The translations under genes and the position numbers were made by a program. Below are positions 31,996-42,773 of a stretch of DNA of 64,000 nucleotides, in pieces (the first letter of the stretch is position 1; each line of letters starts with the position of its first letter). The stretch is from Meiothermus granaticius NBRC 107808 (lineage in GTDB: Bacteria; Deinococcota; Deinococci; Deinococcales; Thermaceae). The stretch spans positions 1 to 64,000 of the forward strand of contig NZ_QWLB01000006.1 in NCBI RefSeq assembly GCF_003574355.1, read 5' to 3'. Under the pieces are notes generated by a model. The model worked only from the letters and a program-made list of their open reading frames with translations. It was not told the origin of the DNA and did not search any database.

Positions 31996-33057
31996 ATGTT
32001 GCAACGTATAGGAGTCATCACCGCGCTTGTACTGGGCCTCGCCCTGGCCGCCAGCCCTGGGCAAGTTGGAAACCATGTCCTGGATATCCTCAATCCCAGC
32101 ACCTCCTACAATCGCGAGGTGGGTTATCTGCTGCGCTGGGTGCTGGCCTTCGCTGCGGTGGTGTTTGTGGTGGTGACTGGGCTTATGACCTACGTAACCC
32201 TCAAGTTCCGCCGCACCGGACGGGAGACCGGCGAGCCGGTTCAGTTTCACGGCAACGACCGCATCGAGGTGCTCTCGATCATCATCCCCACCCTGATTGT
32301 GTTTATCATCTTCGGGCTCACCGCCCAGAGCATGTTCAAGCTAGACCGCATTCCCCCAGGGGCCATGACCGTAGAGGTCAAGGGTTGGCGCTATTGGTGG
32401 GATTACCACTATCCCGAGCAAGGCATACGCAACTCGAGCGAGCTCATCGTTCCGGTAGGTAAGCCTCTGGTGCTCGAGGTGACCGGAGGCGATGTCATCC
32501 ACTCCTACCGCATCACCAGCTTGGTGGGAACCCAAGACGCCATCCCCGGATTCACCACCCGCATCATCGTGACCCCTGAAAAGGTCGGCGATTATTACGG
32601 TCAGTGCGTGGAGCTGTGTGGGGCCAGCCATGCCAACATGCGCTTCCGGGTCAAGGTGGTGCCGCAGGAGACCTTCGACCGATTCGTCCAGGAGGCCAAA
32701 GCCTACCAGGCCCCCCCACCCAGCGACCCCACTTTGGCCAAGGGGGAAAGCCTCTTCAAAGCCAATTGCGCGGGGTGTCACGCCCTCAAGGGGGTTAGCC
32801 CGGTCAACCCGGCCACCCTGCAAAACCCCGATCTCACCTTCTTCGGCAACCGCACCACATTGGGTTCAGGAATGTGGCCCAACACCCCGCAGTACCTAGA
32901 AGCCTGGATCAAGGACGCCCCCGGCCTTAAGCCCGGGATTCGCATGCCGGCCTTCCCCCAGCTCTCGAGCGCGGATGTCAAAGCGATCGCCGATTACCTG
33001 CTGAGCCATAAACTCGAGGGCTTAGATTTCAACTTCCCCGAGAGCCAACGCTATTAG
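31996..33057 (+). CDS. ctaC: Cytochrome caa3 oxidase subunit II fused to cytochrome c
   Basis: Receives electrons and passes them to subunit I. The 353-aa product has a signal peptide, two membrane helices (about 44-68 and 92-113), and a CuA domain with His169, Cys204, Cys208, His212 and Met215. A C-terminal cytochrome c domain carries CAGCH (258-262) and axial Met317 in IRMPAF. This is the caa3 layout, as in Thermus. GGAGG lies 9 nt before the ATG. The gap from ctaB (91 nt) holds a start-stop element. coxA/C follows 53 nt downstream. Confidence 0.96.
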   Translation: MLQRIGVITALVLGLALAASPGQVGNHVLDILNPSTSYNREVGYLLRWVLAFAAVVFVVVTGLMTYVTLKFRRTGRETGEPVQFHGNDRIEVLSIIIPTLIVFIIFGLTAQSMFKLDRIPPGAMTVEVKGWRYWWDYHYPEQGIRNSSELIVPVGKPLVLEVTGGDVIHSYRITSLVGTQDAIPGFTTRIIVTPEKVGDYYGQCVELCGASHANMRFRVKVVPQETFDRFVQEAKAYQAPPPSDPTLAKGESLFKANCAGCHALKGVSPVNPATLQNPDLTFFGNRTTLGSGMWPNTPQYLEAWIKDAPGLKPGIRMPAFPQLSSADVKAIADYLLSHKLEGLDFNFPESQRY

Positions 33058-33095
33058 TGAAGCCGCACGCGCGGCCCGGCGATGCCGGTACTTAA

Positions 33096-35504
<2,409 letters not shown>

Positions 35505-35514
35505 CCATGCTCCA

Positions 35515-35548
35515 AAGCAAAAGGGCGGGAATTCCCGCCCTTTTGCTT
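35515..35548 (+). terminator. 34-bp perfect palindrome terminating the oxidase cluster
   Basis: The sequence is perfectly self-complementary from 35515 to 35548, with GGGCGGGAATTCCCGCCC at its core and AAAA/TTTT arms. It forms a stem with an AATT loop followed by TTTT on either strand. It lies 10 nt past the coxA/C stop. Confidence 0.9.
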
Positions 35549-35560
35549 GGACCCTAAGCT

Positions 35561-35589
35561 TTAGCCTTTGGCTCTCCCTGTGCTATACT
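35561..35589 (+). promoter_or_regulatory. Promoter of rpmI-rplT
   Basis: TATACT (35584-35589) is preceded after 17 bp by a weak -35 TTAGCC (35561-35566). The 69-nt leader to rpmI includes a GC-rich stretch that could fold (CCCGCGCGCCGGGG). infC, the usual first gene of this operon, is absent. Confidence 0.55.
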
Positions 35590-35658
35590 TGCAAGGCTGT
35601 CGAGTTCACCAAGATCCCGCGCGCCGGGGCACTCCGCAGCAAAGGTGTAGGAGAGATC

Positions 35659-35859
35659 ATGGCAAAGATGAAGACCCACAAGGGCGCCAAAGGCCGTGTC
35701 AAGATCACGGCTACAGGCAAGGTTATCGCCAAAAAGCCAGGCAAACGGCATCTCAACTGGCACAAGTCGGGCAGCACTCGCCGCAGCAAGGGCCGCAGCT
35801 TTACCTTTTTCAAAGGCGAAGAGCGTCGCGTCCACGAGCTGATGCCTTACGACGTATAA
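35659..35859 (+). CDS. rpmI: 50S ribosomal protein L35
   Basis: Small basic ribosomal protein of 66 aa. MAKMKTHKGAKGRVKITATGKV is the typical start (MAKMKTHKG at 1-9), and the end PYDV matches the family. GGAGA lies 5 nt before the ATG. It is followed by rplT after 14 nt. In many bacteria infC precedes; here the upstream neighbour is the caa3 oxidase, behind a terminator. Confidence 0.97.
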   Translation: MAKMKTHKGAKGRVKITATGKVIAKKPGKRHLNWHKSGSTRRSKGRSFTFFKGEERRVHELMPYDV

Positions 35860-35873
35860 GGGAGGAGTGAGCC

Positions 35874-36221
35874 ATGCCACGCGCCAAAACCGGTGTTGTT
35901 CGCCGCCGCAAGCACAAGAAGATTCTGAAGCGGGCCAAGGGCTTCTATGCCTTGCGCTCCAAGAGCGTTCGCAAGGCCCGCGAGACCCTGTTTAGCGGAG
36001 CCATGCGCTCCTTCAACGATCGCCGCAAGAAGAAGGGGGACATGCGGCGCATCTGGATCGTGCGCATCAATGCCGCTGCCAGACAGCACGGCTTGAGCTA
36101 CAGCGTGTTTATGCACGGCCTAAAGAAGGCGGGGATTGAGCTGGATCGCAAGATTCTGGCCGACCTGGCGGTGCGCCAGCCTGAGGCCTTTGCTGAGTTG
36201 GTCAACCGGGCTAAGGCCTAG
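35874..36221 (+). CDS. rplT: 50S ribosomal protein L20
   Basis: Assembly-initiating protein of the large subunit, 115 aa. [23 protein letters not shown] (1-23) and [21 protein letters not shown] (about 80-100) are diagnostic. GGGAGGAG lies 6 nt before the ATG. L20 represses its own operon in other bacteria by binding the leader mRNA; a similar leader is not obvious here. A strong terminator follows. Confidence 0.97.
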   Translation: MPRAKTGVVRRRKHKKILKRAKGFYALRSKSVRKARETLFSGAMRSFNDRRKKKGDMRRIWIVRINAAARQHGLSYSVFMHGLKKAGIELDRKILADLAVRQPEAFAELVNRAKA

Positions 36222-36239
36222 GGCCCAACTTGCTCACAG

Positions 36240-36271
36240 TAGGGACGCATAGCATGCGTCCCTATGTTTTT
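36240..36271 (+). terminator. Terminator of rpmI-rplT
   Basis: TAGGGACGCAT (36240-36250) pairs perfectly with ATGCGTCCCTA (36254-36264) around AGC, followed by TTTTT (36267-36271). The right arm overlaps the stop codon of the convergent thioesterase gene. Confidence 0.92.
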
Positions 36272-36699
36272 GGTGGGGCCTCGAGCCCCATTACCCCGAA
36301 AGCCTCCTGAATTGCCAGCGGAACCGCCTTGGGCCGCCCCCGTACCGCATCAATCCAAACCCAGTCGGTATCGCACTCCACCAGCAGCGCGTGATCGGCA
36401 ACCCGGCGCACCTCGTTATGGCGGCTGGCCCGAAAGCCTTTGAAAGCGGTGATCTGGGTAGAAACCTCCAGCCGATCGCCCAGCACTGCGGGGCGATGGT
36501 ATCTAATCACATGCTGATACACCACCGGGATGACCCCCAGGGCTTTCAAAACAGGGAAGCCCATGCCCACCCGTGCAGCATGGGCTACCACCACATCTTC
36601 GATATAGCGCAAGTACACCGTGTTGTTAACGTGCTCGAGCTCGTCAATATCCTCTGCACGAACGATGATCTGGTGTTGGTGATGGGTGCGCGGATCCAT
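36262..36699 (-). CDS. Acyl-CoA thioesterase, hot-dog fold (4HBT)
   Basis: Predicted thioester hydrolase of 145 aa. The conserved DIDELEHVNNTVYLRYIED (about 15-33) has the catalytic Asp region of YbgC/4HBT enzymes (usually D..GHVNN). The central helix is ALGVIPVV. Substrate is unknown. The frame is open upstream, but ATG 36699 is chosen because TACCTT (36707-36712) lies 7 nt away and the fold starts there, so it is probably leaderless. The stop overlaps the rplT terminator. Confidence 0.88.
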   Translation of the reverse strand: MDPRTHHQHQIIVRAEDIDELEHVNNTVYLRYIEDVVVAHAARVGMGFPVLKALGVIPVVYQHVIRYHRPAVLGDRLEVSTQITAFKGFRASRHNEVRRVADHALLVECDTDWVWIDAVRGRPKAVPLAIQEAFGVMGLEAPPKT

Positions 36700-36811
36700 A
36701 CACCCTAAGGTAACCGATGGGGGAAGAGGGTGCCTGAGGGAGTCCCAGGTCTGAGCCCACGGTTTAGTCCGGCCCTGGGTTTCTCTCACCTGGAGGCGAT
36801 ACAATTACCCC

Positions 36812-38098
36812 ATGCTGGCTCGAGTCCAAGGGTTTTTCCTCGAGCGCCCTGTAGCCCGGGTGGTGGCTTTCTTCACCGCGCTTAATCTGCTCACCGTGTT
36901 GGGCTTTACCCTGCTGGTTCCGGCCCGGCCCATCACCCTCTCGGCCCATCTGCCGATCAACGACCCTACCCAGACCGCTGTGCGCGTAGGGGCCGCCCTG
37001 GGGCTATATGCCCTGGTGCTGTGGGGGGTGCGGCCTGGGGTGCGCCGGGCCTGGGAACTGCTGGTTCTGGCCCTGGTCGGGGCGCTGGTGCTGGGGACCC
37101 TCACCCATTACTATCTGCCCTTTCTGGCCCTGGGGCTGATCCCGGTGGTTGCTCGCTATTGGATGCCACTGTGGGCGGTGCTGCTATTGGTAGCAGGAAT
37201 TGTCGCCCTTTCGGCCTGGTGGGCCACCCACGAACCCCTGCAAATCACCTTCGAGATCGTCCAGACCGAGAACCCAAGGGGAGGGGGCTGGAGCGTACAG
37301 GCCAGACCCACACCCTACCCCAATCTGGGCCTGGCTTTCTTCGTATTCATCGCTTTCCTGTTCGCGGGGTACTCGCTATTCGCCCTCGAGGTTCTGGTGC
37401 GTGAAGCTCGAGCCAAAGAAGAGCTCTGGAACACCCGCCGAGAGTTGCTGGAAGCCTCGCGCCAAACCGGAATTTTAGAGGAGCGGCAGCGGCTGGCCCG
37501 GGAAATCCACGACACCCTGGCCCAGAACTTCGCCAGCATCGTGGTCCAGCTCGAGGCGGCTGAGGCCGCTGCTGAAAACGAAACCTCTGCCGGACGCCAC
37601 CTCGAGCAAGCCCGCAACTCTGCCCGCGAAGGGCTCTCCGAGGCTCGGCGGATGGTCTGGGCCATGCGCCCGGAGATTCTCGAGAACGCCTCCCTGCCTG
37701 AAGCCTTGAGCCGCTTGTTGCGGCGCTGGCAAGAGGAGAGTCGGGTAGAAGCCACCCTCACCGTGACCGGGGATCCCCGCCCGCTGCATCCCGAGCTCGA
37801 GGTGAGCCTGTTGCGCATCGCCCAAGAGGCCTTGGCCAATGTGCGCAAACACTCCCAGGCCAAAACCGCCTCGGTTACCCTGTCCTACTTAGATGACCTG
37901 GTGCTAATGGACATCCAGGACGACGGAGTGGGGTTGCAGCCGGCCTTGGTCGGGAGCTTTGGGCTGCGCTCCATGCGTGAACGGGTGGAGCGGCTGGGGG
38001 GGGTGTTCACCCTCGAGAGCGAGCGTGGGCTGGGCACCATTCTGGCGGTCAGCCTACCCCTGGAGCCCCCGGTGAGCCCAGCCGAGGTGGTCGCGTGA
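36812..38098 (+). CDS. Membrane sensor histidine kinase, NarL/LiaS type (HisKA_3)
   Basis: Sensor kinase of 428 aa. Five or so membrane segments (about 15-37, 56-75, 80-98, 105-135, 172-194) occupy the N-terminal half. A short extracellular loop (about 140-170) lacks a recognised domain, so the signal may be membrane-derived. The HisKA_3 dimerisation helix has the phospho-acceptor His233 in REIHDTLAQNF. The HATPase domain (about 325-415) includes QEALANVRKHSQ and DDGVGL. TACAAT (36800-36805) lies 6 nt before the ATG, so it is probably leaderless. The response regulator follows 28 nt later. Confidence 0.92.
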   Translation: MLARVQGFFLERPVARVVAFFTALNLLTVLGFTLLVPARPITLSAHLPINDPTQTAVRVGAALGLYALVLWGVRPGVRRAWELLVLALVGALVLGTLTHYYLPFLALGLIPVVARYWMPLWAVLLLVAGIVALSAWWATHEPLQITFEIVQTENPRGGGWSVQARPTPYPNLGLAFFVFIAFLFAGYSLFALEVLVREARAKEELWNTRRELLEASRQTGILEERQRLAREIHDTLAQNFASIVVQLEAAEAAAENETSAGRHLEQARNSAREGLSEARRMVWAMRPEILENASLPEALSRLLRRWQEESRVEATLTVTGDPRPLHPELEVSLLRIAQEALANVRKHSQAKTASVTLSYLDDLVLMDIQDDGVGLQPALVGSFGLRSMRERVERLGGVFTLESERGLGTILAVSLPLEPPVSPAEVVA

Positions 38099-38126
38099 GG
38101 CAACTCCTGCCGGAAAGCCCTATACC

Positions 38127-38762
38127 ATGAACCCCATTCGAATCCTGGTGGCAGACGATCATCCGGTAGTCCGGGCCGGACTGGCTGGGCTGCTCAACTC
38201 TCAGCCCGATTTTGAGGTGGTGGGGGAGGCGGCCAATGGCGCAGAGGCCCTCGCCCTTGTGGAAAAGCTGCGCCCACAGGTGGTCTTGATGGACTTGCGG
38301 ATGCCTCAGATGGATGGGGTGACCGCAATCCGCCAAATTCGCAGCCATCACCCCAAAACCCACGTGTTGGTCCTAACCACTTACGACAGCGACAGCGAGA
38401 TCGTGCGCGCGGTAGAGGCTGGGGCAACCGGCTACCTGCTCAAGGACGTGCCCCGTGAGGAGCTCTTTCGGGCGGTGCGGCTATGTGCTCGAGGGGAGGC
38501 GGTGCTCTCCCCACCCGTAGCCGCACGGCTGTTGGGCCGGATGCGTGGCCCCGCCGAGGAGAATTTATCCACGCGTGAGCTCGAGGTGCTCACCTTAGTG
38601 GCCAAAGGCTACTCCAACAAGGAGGTGGCTCGAGCCCTAAAAATCAGCGAGGCCACTGTCAAAACCCACCTGCTGCACACCTTCGGTAAGCTCGGGGTAG
38701 ATGACCGCACCGCAGCGGTGACCGCGGCCCTGGAGCGGGGAATTCTACGGCTGGAAGGCTGA
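38127..38762 (+). CDS. NarL/FixJ-family response regulator
   Basis: Two-component output, 211 aa. The receiver domain (1-120) has the acidic pair Asp10-Asp11, phospho-acceptor Asp56 in VLMDLRMP, a Thr in VLTTYDSD and Lys in LLKDVPREEL. The LuxR-type helix-turn-helix (about 145-205) has LSTRELEVLTLVAKGYSNKEVA split at 145-166. Cognate to the upstream kinase: spacing 28 nt, same strand. GGAAAG lies upstream of the ATG. Targets unknown; the secreted protein at 38905 lies next. Confidence 0.93.
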   Translation: MNPIRILVADDHPVVRAGLAGLLNSQPDFEVVGEAANGAEALALVEKLRPQVVLMDLRMPQMDGVTAIRQIRSHHPKTHVLVLTTYDSDSEIVRAVEAGATGYLLKDVPREELFRAVRLCARGEAVLSPPVAARLLGRMRGPAEENLSTRELEVLTLVAKGYSNKEVARALKISEATVKTHLLHTFGKLGVDDRTAAVTAALERGILRLEG

Positions 38763-38904
38763 AACCCACCTTGGCCCTCTTCAGGAAGGGTCGGCCTGGG
38801 CCCTATCCGCTTCCCCGTGGAGCGGCTTAGATTAAGAGACATTCGGATGGATCACCGACAAACCAGCCGTGAGCCCGCTACCATTGGGCCGTTTGGAGGC
38901 CTGC

Positions 38905-39660
38905 ATGAAGAAAGCCCTGCTGACCGCTCTACTCTCTGCCGCCCTGGGCAGCCTGGCCCTAGCGGATGGTTTCTCGCTCACGGTCAACCTGCCCATTTTG
39001 CCGCAGTTCGGAATCTTGGGCGGACAATTCATCTCACCCTACCGCAGCTATCGCGGCACCGCCCTCAACTACACCGTCAGCACCGCCAATAACGTGGTGG
39101 TGGGCGGGAGCCTGCGCCCGGGCTTCTCTGCTGGGAATTTCGCCCTGAGCAGCCGGGTGGGCGGGGTGATCGTGACCAAGCTCAACCAAACCGATACCGG
39201 CTACGTGGAAGGGGCGGTTCACCTGGGTTCGAACCAGTATTTTGTGCCTGGTCCATTTGGCCTGGATGCCGATTTGGGCGGAGAGGTCTTCATCGCCCAG
39301 CGCGCCGCCCAGAACCTGGCCCTGTACGGGGGAGCCGGGCTTACCGGAACGCTCACGCTGGTGCCCTCCCTGCAGCTTGGGGCCATCCTCAACGCCTATG
39401 CTGGGCTCAAGCTCGAGCTAACCCAGGATTTGGATGGCTACCTCGAGGGTGGCCTGGTTTATCCCTTCGGGGGCAGCTTGGGCTACGATGTGACCGCTTC
39501 CTTGTACTACACGGTGATTCCCGGCGGGCGCATTGGAGTCTACACTGGCTTCCTCAACCAAAGTGGGGTGGGCGGGGCCGGGGCGTTCAAACTGGGGCTG
39601 GCCGGGGAGTTTACCGAGAAACCCGAGACCCTGGGCACGCCCGGCAACTACCTACCTTAA
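38905..39660 (+). CDS. Secreted beta-barrel-like protein of unknown function
   Basis: I do not recognise a named family. The 251-aa product has a signal peptide (about 1-20, ending LALA) and then a long run of alternating hydrophobic and Gly/Ser/Thr segments. These look like a small outer-membrane or surface beta-barrel (for example GGSLRPGFSAGNFALSS near 85-101, LYYTVIPGGRIGVY near 205). It could also be a secreted structural protein. GGAGG lies 8 nt before ATG 38905. A terminator follows. The NarL pair upstream is a possible regulator, by position only. Confidence 0.7.
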   Translation: MKKALLTALLSAALGSLALADGFSLTVNLPILPQFGILGGQFISPYRSYRGTALNYTVSTANNVVVGGSLRPGFSAGNFALSSRVGGVIVTKLNQTDTGYVEGAVHLGSNQYFVPGPFGLDADLGGEVFIAQRAAQNLALYGGAGLTGTLTLVPSLQLGAILNAYAGLKLELTQDLDGYLEGGLVYPFGGSLGYDVTASLYYTVIPGGRIGVYTGFLNQSGVGGAGAFKLGLAGEFTEKPETLGTPGNYLP

Positions 39661-39684
39661 TTGCCCCGTTGGATCTGGGGCACC

Positions 39685-39713
39685 AGCGGACGGCCTCTCA
39701 CCGTCCGCTTTTT
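39685..39713 (+). terminator. Terminator after the barrel-like protein gene
   Basis: AGCGGACGG (39685-39693) pairs perfectly with CCGTCCGCT (39701-39709) around a 7-nt loop, followed by TTTT. Confidence 0.88.
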
Positions 39714-39744
39714 GCTTGGCTTTTAAGACCGGTATGCTGGGCGT

Positions 39745-41091
39745 ATGGGCAGAAGCAAAGCCGACTTACTCGGTGAACTCAAAGCCAGAAACGTGCAGTT
39801 TCTGCGGCTGCAATTCACCGACATTTTGGGCATCAACAAAGCCGTAGAGCTGCCGGTCGCGCAGTTCGAGAAGGCCCTGGATGGCGAGGTGGTTTTTGAT
39901 GGCAACTCGATCGAAGGGTTCGGGCGCAACGAGGTCGAGGAATCGGACATGCTGCTGCGGCCCGACTATGACACCCTGCTGGTCTACCCGGAAGGCTTAG
40001 AGCCTACCCCTCAGGGCACGGTGGCCCGCCTCATCTGCGATGTGACCGACCCCAATGGGAAGCCCTTCGAAGGGGATCCGCGCCAGGTGCTCAAGCGCCA
40101 GCTCGAGCGCCTTTCCCAGCACGGGTTCGACAACTTTTACGTAGGGGCTGAACCGGAGTTCTTTCTCTTTGCCCGCAGCCCCGAGGGCAGCCCTACCACC
40201 CAGACCTTCGACCGGGCAGGGTACTTCGACCTGGCCCCCACCGACCGGGGCGAGGAAGCCCGTCGGGATATGGTGAACACCCTGGCGGCCTTGGGGTTTC
40301 AGATCGAGGCCGCCCATCATGAGGGGGCTCCTGGGCAGCACGAGATTGATTTCAAGTACGCCGAGGCCCTCAAGACGGCGGATGATCTAACCACCTTTAA
40401 GTTCGTGGTCAAGCGGGTAGCCATTCACCATGGTCTCCACGCCACCTTCATGCCCAAGCCCGTAGCTGGGATCAACGGATCGGGGATGCACCTGCACCTC
40501 TCGCTGTTCAAGGGGGGCCAGAACGCCTTTTTTGATCCCCAGGGTGAGTACGAGCTGTCCAGCACCGCGCTCTCCTTTATCGCGGGGCTCCTGGAGCACA
40601 CCGATGGGATGATGGCGGTAACCAACCCGCTGGTCAACTCCTACAAGCGCCTCACCCCAGGCTACGAGGCTCCGACCAGCGTGGCTTGGTCGGTCTCGCA
40701 CCGCTCGGCGATGATCCGCGTGCCCAAGCGCAGAGGGGTGGGAACCCGGGCTGAATACCGGATCCCCGACCCTTCCTCCAATCCCTACCTGGCCTTGGCG
40801 GTGATCCTGGCCGCAGGGCTGGACGGCTTGGAGAACAAGCTCACCCCACCTCCCCCCATTGAGCGCAGCGTCTATGACCTCTCGGTACGCGATCGGCGCA
40901 AGTACCGGGTAAGCGAGCTGCCGGGCACTCTGGGGGAGGCCCTCGAGGCCCTGCGCAGGAATCGAATCATCCGCGAGGCCCTGGGCAAGGATGTTTACGA
41001 TAACTTTGTGGCCGCCAAGGAGCTCGAGTGGGGCTCCTACCGCACCGCGGTTCACCGTTGGGAGTTGGACCAGTACCTGGCCGAGTATTAG
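39745..41091 (+). CDS. glnA: Glutamine synthetase, type I
   Basis: ATP-dependent synthesis of glutamine from glutamate and ammonia. The 448-aa length and sequence fit the GSI-alpha type: no adenylylation loop with a NLYDLPPEE-type Tyr. DGNSIEGFGRNEVEESDMLLRPD (about 52-74), EPEFFLFA (about 135-142), GINGSGMHLHLSLF and NPYLALAVILAAGLDG are family marks. The ATG has TATGCT (39733-39738) 6 nt upstream, so it is probably leaderless. A structured gap separates it from livK. The GSI-alpha type is usually controlled by feedback inhibition and GlnR-like proteins (family knowledge). Confidence 0.95.
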   Translation: MGRSKADLLGELKARNVQFLRLQFTDILGINKAVELPVAQFEKALDGEVVFDGNSIEGFGRNEVEESDMLLRPDYDTLLVYPEGLEPTPQGTVARLICDVTDPNGKPFEGDPRQVLKRQLERLSQHGFDNFYVGAEPEFFLFARSPEGSPTTQTFDRAGYFDLAPTDRGEEARRDMVNTLAALGFQIEAAHHEGAPGQHEIDFKYAEALKTADDLTTFKFVVKRVAIHHGLHATFMPKPVAGINGSGMHLHLSLFKGGQNAFFDPQGEYELSSTALSFIAGLLEHTDGMMAVTNPLVNSYKRLTPGYEAPTSVAWSVSHRSAMIRVPKRRGVGTRAEYRIPDPSSNPYLALAVILAAGLDGLENKLTPPPPIERSVYDLSVRDRRKYRVSELPGTLGEALEALRRNRIIREALGKDVYDNFVAAKELEWGSYRTAVHRWELDQYLAEY

Positions 41092-41127
41092 AAAAGCCGC
41101 GCCTTGCCCTCCATACCATTTGGCTCA

Positions 41128-41198
41128 GGGGGCTCCACCCATCGGTGGAGGGTCAGCCCCCCCCTGCGGCCTTTGTGCTAGCGCGTCCAGCACAGGCC
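41128..41198 (+). other. Two stem-loops in the glnA-livK gap
   Basis: CTCCACC (41133-41139) and GGTGGAG (41144-41150) form a perfect 7-bp stem with outer GGGGG/CCCCC pairs (41128-41132, 41157-41161) across a bulge. A second stem, GGCCT-GTGCT (41168-41179) with AGCACAGGCC (41189-41198), has a 2-nt bulge. They precede the livK promoter, so they belong to the glnA 3' end or to an independent RNA. The 286-bp gap also holds GTGTAG-G-CTACAC (41258-41270), a candidate operator. No U-run follows. Confidence 0.45.
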
Positions 41199-41301
41199 TC
41201 AGCACCCCAAGGCGATTCGGGATGACCTCGAGCTGTACTCATAAACTCATCCAAACGGTGTAGGCTACACTTGGCCGGAAAGCCTAAATCACCCCCCATC
41301 G

Positions 41302-41332
41302 TTGACAAAAATCGGCGCAGGGTAGGTAGAAT
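41302..41332 (+). promoter_or_regulatory. Promoter of livK
   Basis: A perfect TTGACA (41302-41307) and TAGAAT (41327-41332), spaced by 19 bp. The leader is about 40 nt and ends in AGGAGG before the ATG at 41378. The inverted repeat at 41258-41270 lies 31 bp upstream of the -35. Confidence 0.65.
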
Positions 41333-41377
41333 AGGCCAGCCAAAACCAGGCTAACTAGATACCTCAGGAGGAACGGC

Positions 41378-42532
41378 ATGAAGAAACTGGCAATTCTGGC
41401 AACAGGGGTCTTGGCCCTCAGCCTGGCCTCAGCCCAGACCGTTATCAAGATCGCTTCGGTATCCCCCCTTTCTGGACCCCAGTCCGTGCTGGGTGAGAGC
41501 ATCAAGCTGGGGGCTCAGCTCGCCATCGAGGAGGCCCAGCCCCGGTTTAAGGCCATGGGCTTTGACCTCCAGTTCGCCCCCCAGGATGACCAGGCTACCC
41601 CCGATGTCGGCGTGGCGGTGGCGCGGCGCATCGTCAACGACCCGGATCTCTTGGGCGTGGTCGGGCACCTCAATTCCGGCGTGGCCATCCCGGCCTCAGA
41701 GGTCTATAAAGACACCAACCTGGTGATGGTCTCCCCGGCCAACACCAACCCCCGGATCACCGATCGCGGTTACTTGAATGTGAACCGGGTCTGCGGCCGT
41801 GACGACGTGCAGGGTCCGGTAGGGGCCGAGTACGCGGTCAAGACCCTTAAAAAGACCCGGCTCTTCGTGATCCACGACAAAACCGCCTACGGGCAGGGTT
41901 TGGCCGAGGCCTTTGCCAACCGGGCCAAGGAGCTCGGAGCCACCGTGGTGAGCTTTGTGGGCACTGAGGAAGCCTCTAACTTCCAGCCCCTGATCCTCCA
42001 GATGCGGGCCCAGAAACCAGACCTGGTCTACTACGGTGGAATCTACGACAAGGGCGGTGTGCTCATCAAGCAGATGCGCGAGCGCGGTCTGGCCATGCCG
42101 GTGATGGGTGGCGACGGTCTGGATAGCTCGGAGCTGGTCAAGATCGCGGGCAAGGCGGTCATTGGCACGCTCTACACCACCACCTCTGGCCCGATTGATA
42201 CCCTGCCCAAGGCGGCGGCCTTCGCCAAAAACTACAAGGCCAAGTTCGGTAAGGACTCCGAGGCCTATGGAGCCTACGCCTACGATGCCACCAATGTGAT
42301 CCTGGCGGGCCTTGAGGCTGCCATCAAGGCCAACGGGGGCAAAAAGCCCACCCGTGAGGAAGTCGCCAAGGCCGTGCGTCAGGTCAAGCTCGACGGCATT
42401 ACTGGGCGCATCGAGTTCGACGACAAAGGGGACCGCAAGCTCTCCGATTACTACGTGATCTACATGAAGACCGACAGCTACCCTGGGGTGGTGCAGAAGA
42501 TCATCCAGTTCGCCCCGCCCAAGAAGGGCTAA
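41378..42532 (+). CDS. livK: Branched-chain amino-acid ABC transporter substrate-binding protein
   Basis: Periplasmic receptor for leucine/isoleucine/valine-type ligands, 384 aa. A signal peptide (1-20, ending ASAQ) is followed by the SBP family 4 fold: IKIASVSPLSGPQSVLGESIKLGAQLAIEEA (split at 22-52), GVVGHLNSGVAIPAS and FVIHDKTAYGQGLAEAFANRAKELGATVV. AGGAGG lies 7 nt before the ATG. It has its own promoter (41302-41332) and a terminator (42552-42581), so it is expressed apart from, and probably above, the permease-ATPase operon. Confidence 0.95.
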   Translation: MKKLAILATGVLALSLASAQTVIKIASVSPLSGPQSVLGESIKLGAQLAIEEAQPRFKAMGFDLQFAPQDDQATPDVGVAVARRIVNDPDLLGVVGHLNSGVAIPASEVYKDTNLVMVSPANTNPRITDRGYLNVNRVCGRDDVQGPVGAEYAVKTLKKTRLFVIHDKTAYGQGLAEAFANRAKELGATVVSFVGTEEASNFQPLILQMRAQKPDLVYYGGIYDKGGVLIKQMRERGLAMPVMGGDGLDSSELVKIAGKAVIGTLYTTTSGPIDTLPKAAAFAKNYKAKFGKDSEAYGAYAYDATNVILAGLEAAIKANGGKKPTREEVAKAVRQVKLDGITGRIEFDDKGDRKLSDYYVIYMKTDSYPGVVQKIIQFAPPKKG

Positions 42533-42551
42533 AACCCTGTTCGATCAAGCC

Positions 42552-42581
42552 AGCGGCTCCCTCGGGGGCCGCTTGGTTTTT
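42552..42581 (+). terminator. Terminator after livK
   Basis: AGCGGC (42552-42557) pairs with GCCGCT (42568-42573), extended by CCC/GGG inside, then TGG and TTTTT (42577-42581). It would allow extra livK mRNA relative to livHMGF. Confidence 0.75.
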
Positions 42582-42621
42582 GGCTCGGATCCCCACCATG
42601 CCAACTCCAGGTAAATACCGG

Positions 42622-42650
42622 TTGTCAGGGGAAGGTCAACCCGGTATACT
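42622..42650 (+). promoter_or_regulatory. Promoter of livHMGF
   Basis: TTGTCA (42622-42627) and TATACT (42645-42650), exactly 17 bp apart. The leader to the TTG start at 42774 is about 115 nt and contains ACGGAG...CTCCGT repeats that could fold. An extra TATAGT (42714-42719) has no -35. Confidence 0.7.
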
Positions 42651-42773
42651 CTGCCCAGCTTGAAACAAGAATGGGTACGAACAGCGTCTGATGCACGGAG
42701 TGGTTCTTTTTGGTATAGTTCCTCCGTCACCTTGTGAAACTTGCCTTGCATCACATTCCAGGAGGAAAACCGC

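Noticed and set aside
39225-39237. GGTTCGAACC resembling a tRNA T-loop
   Set aside because: It lies inside a well supported coding frame with no tRNA around it.
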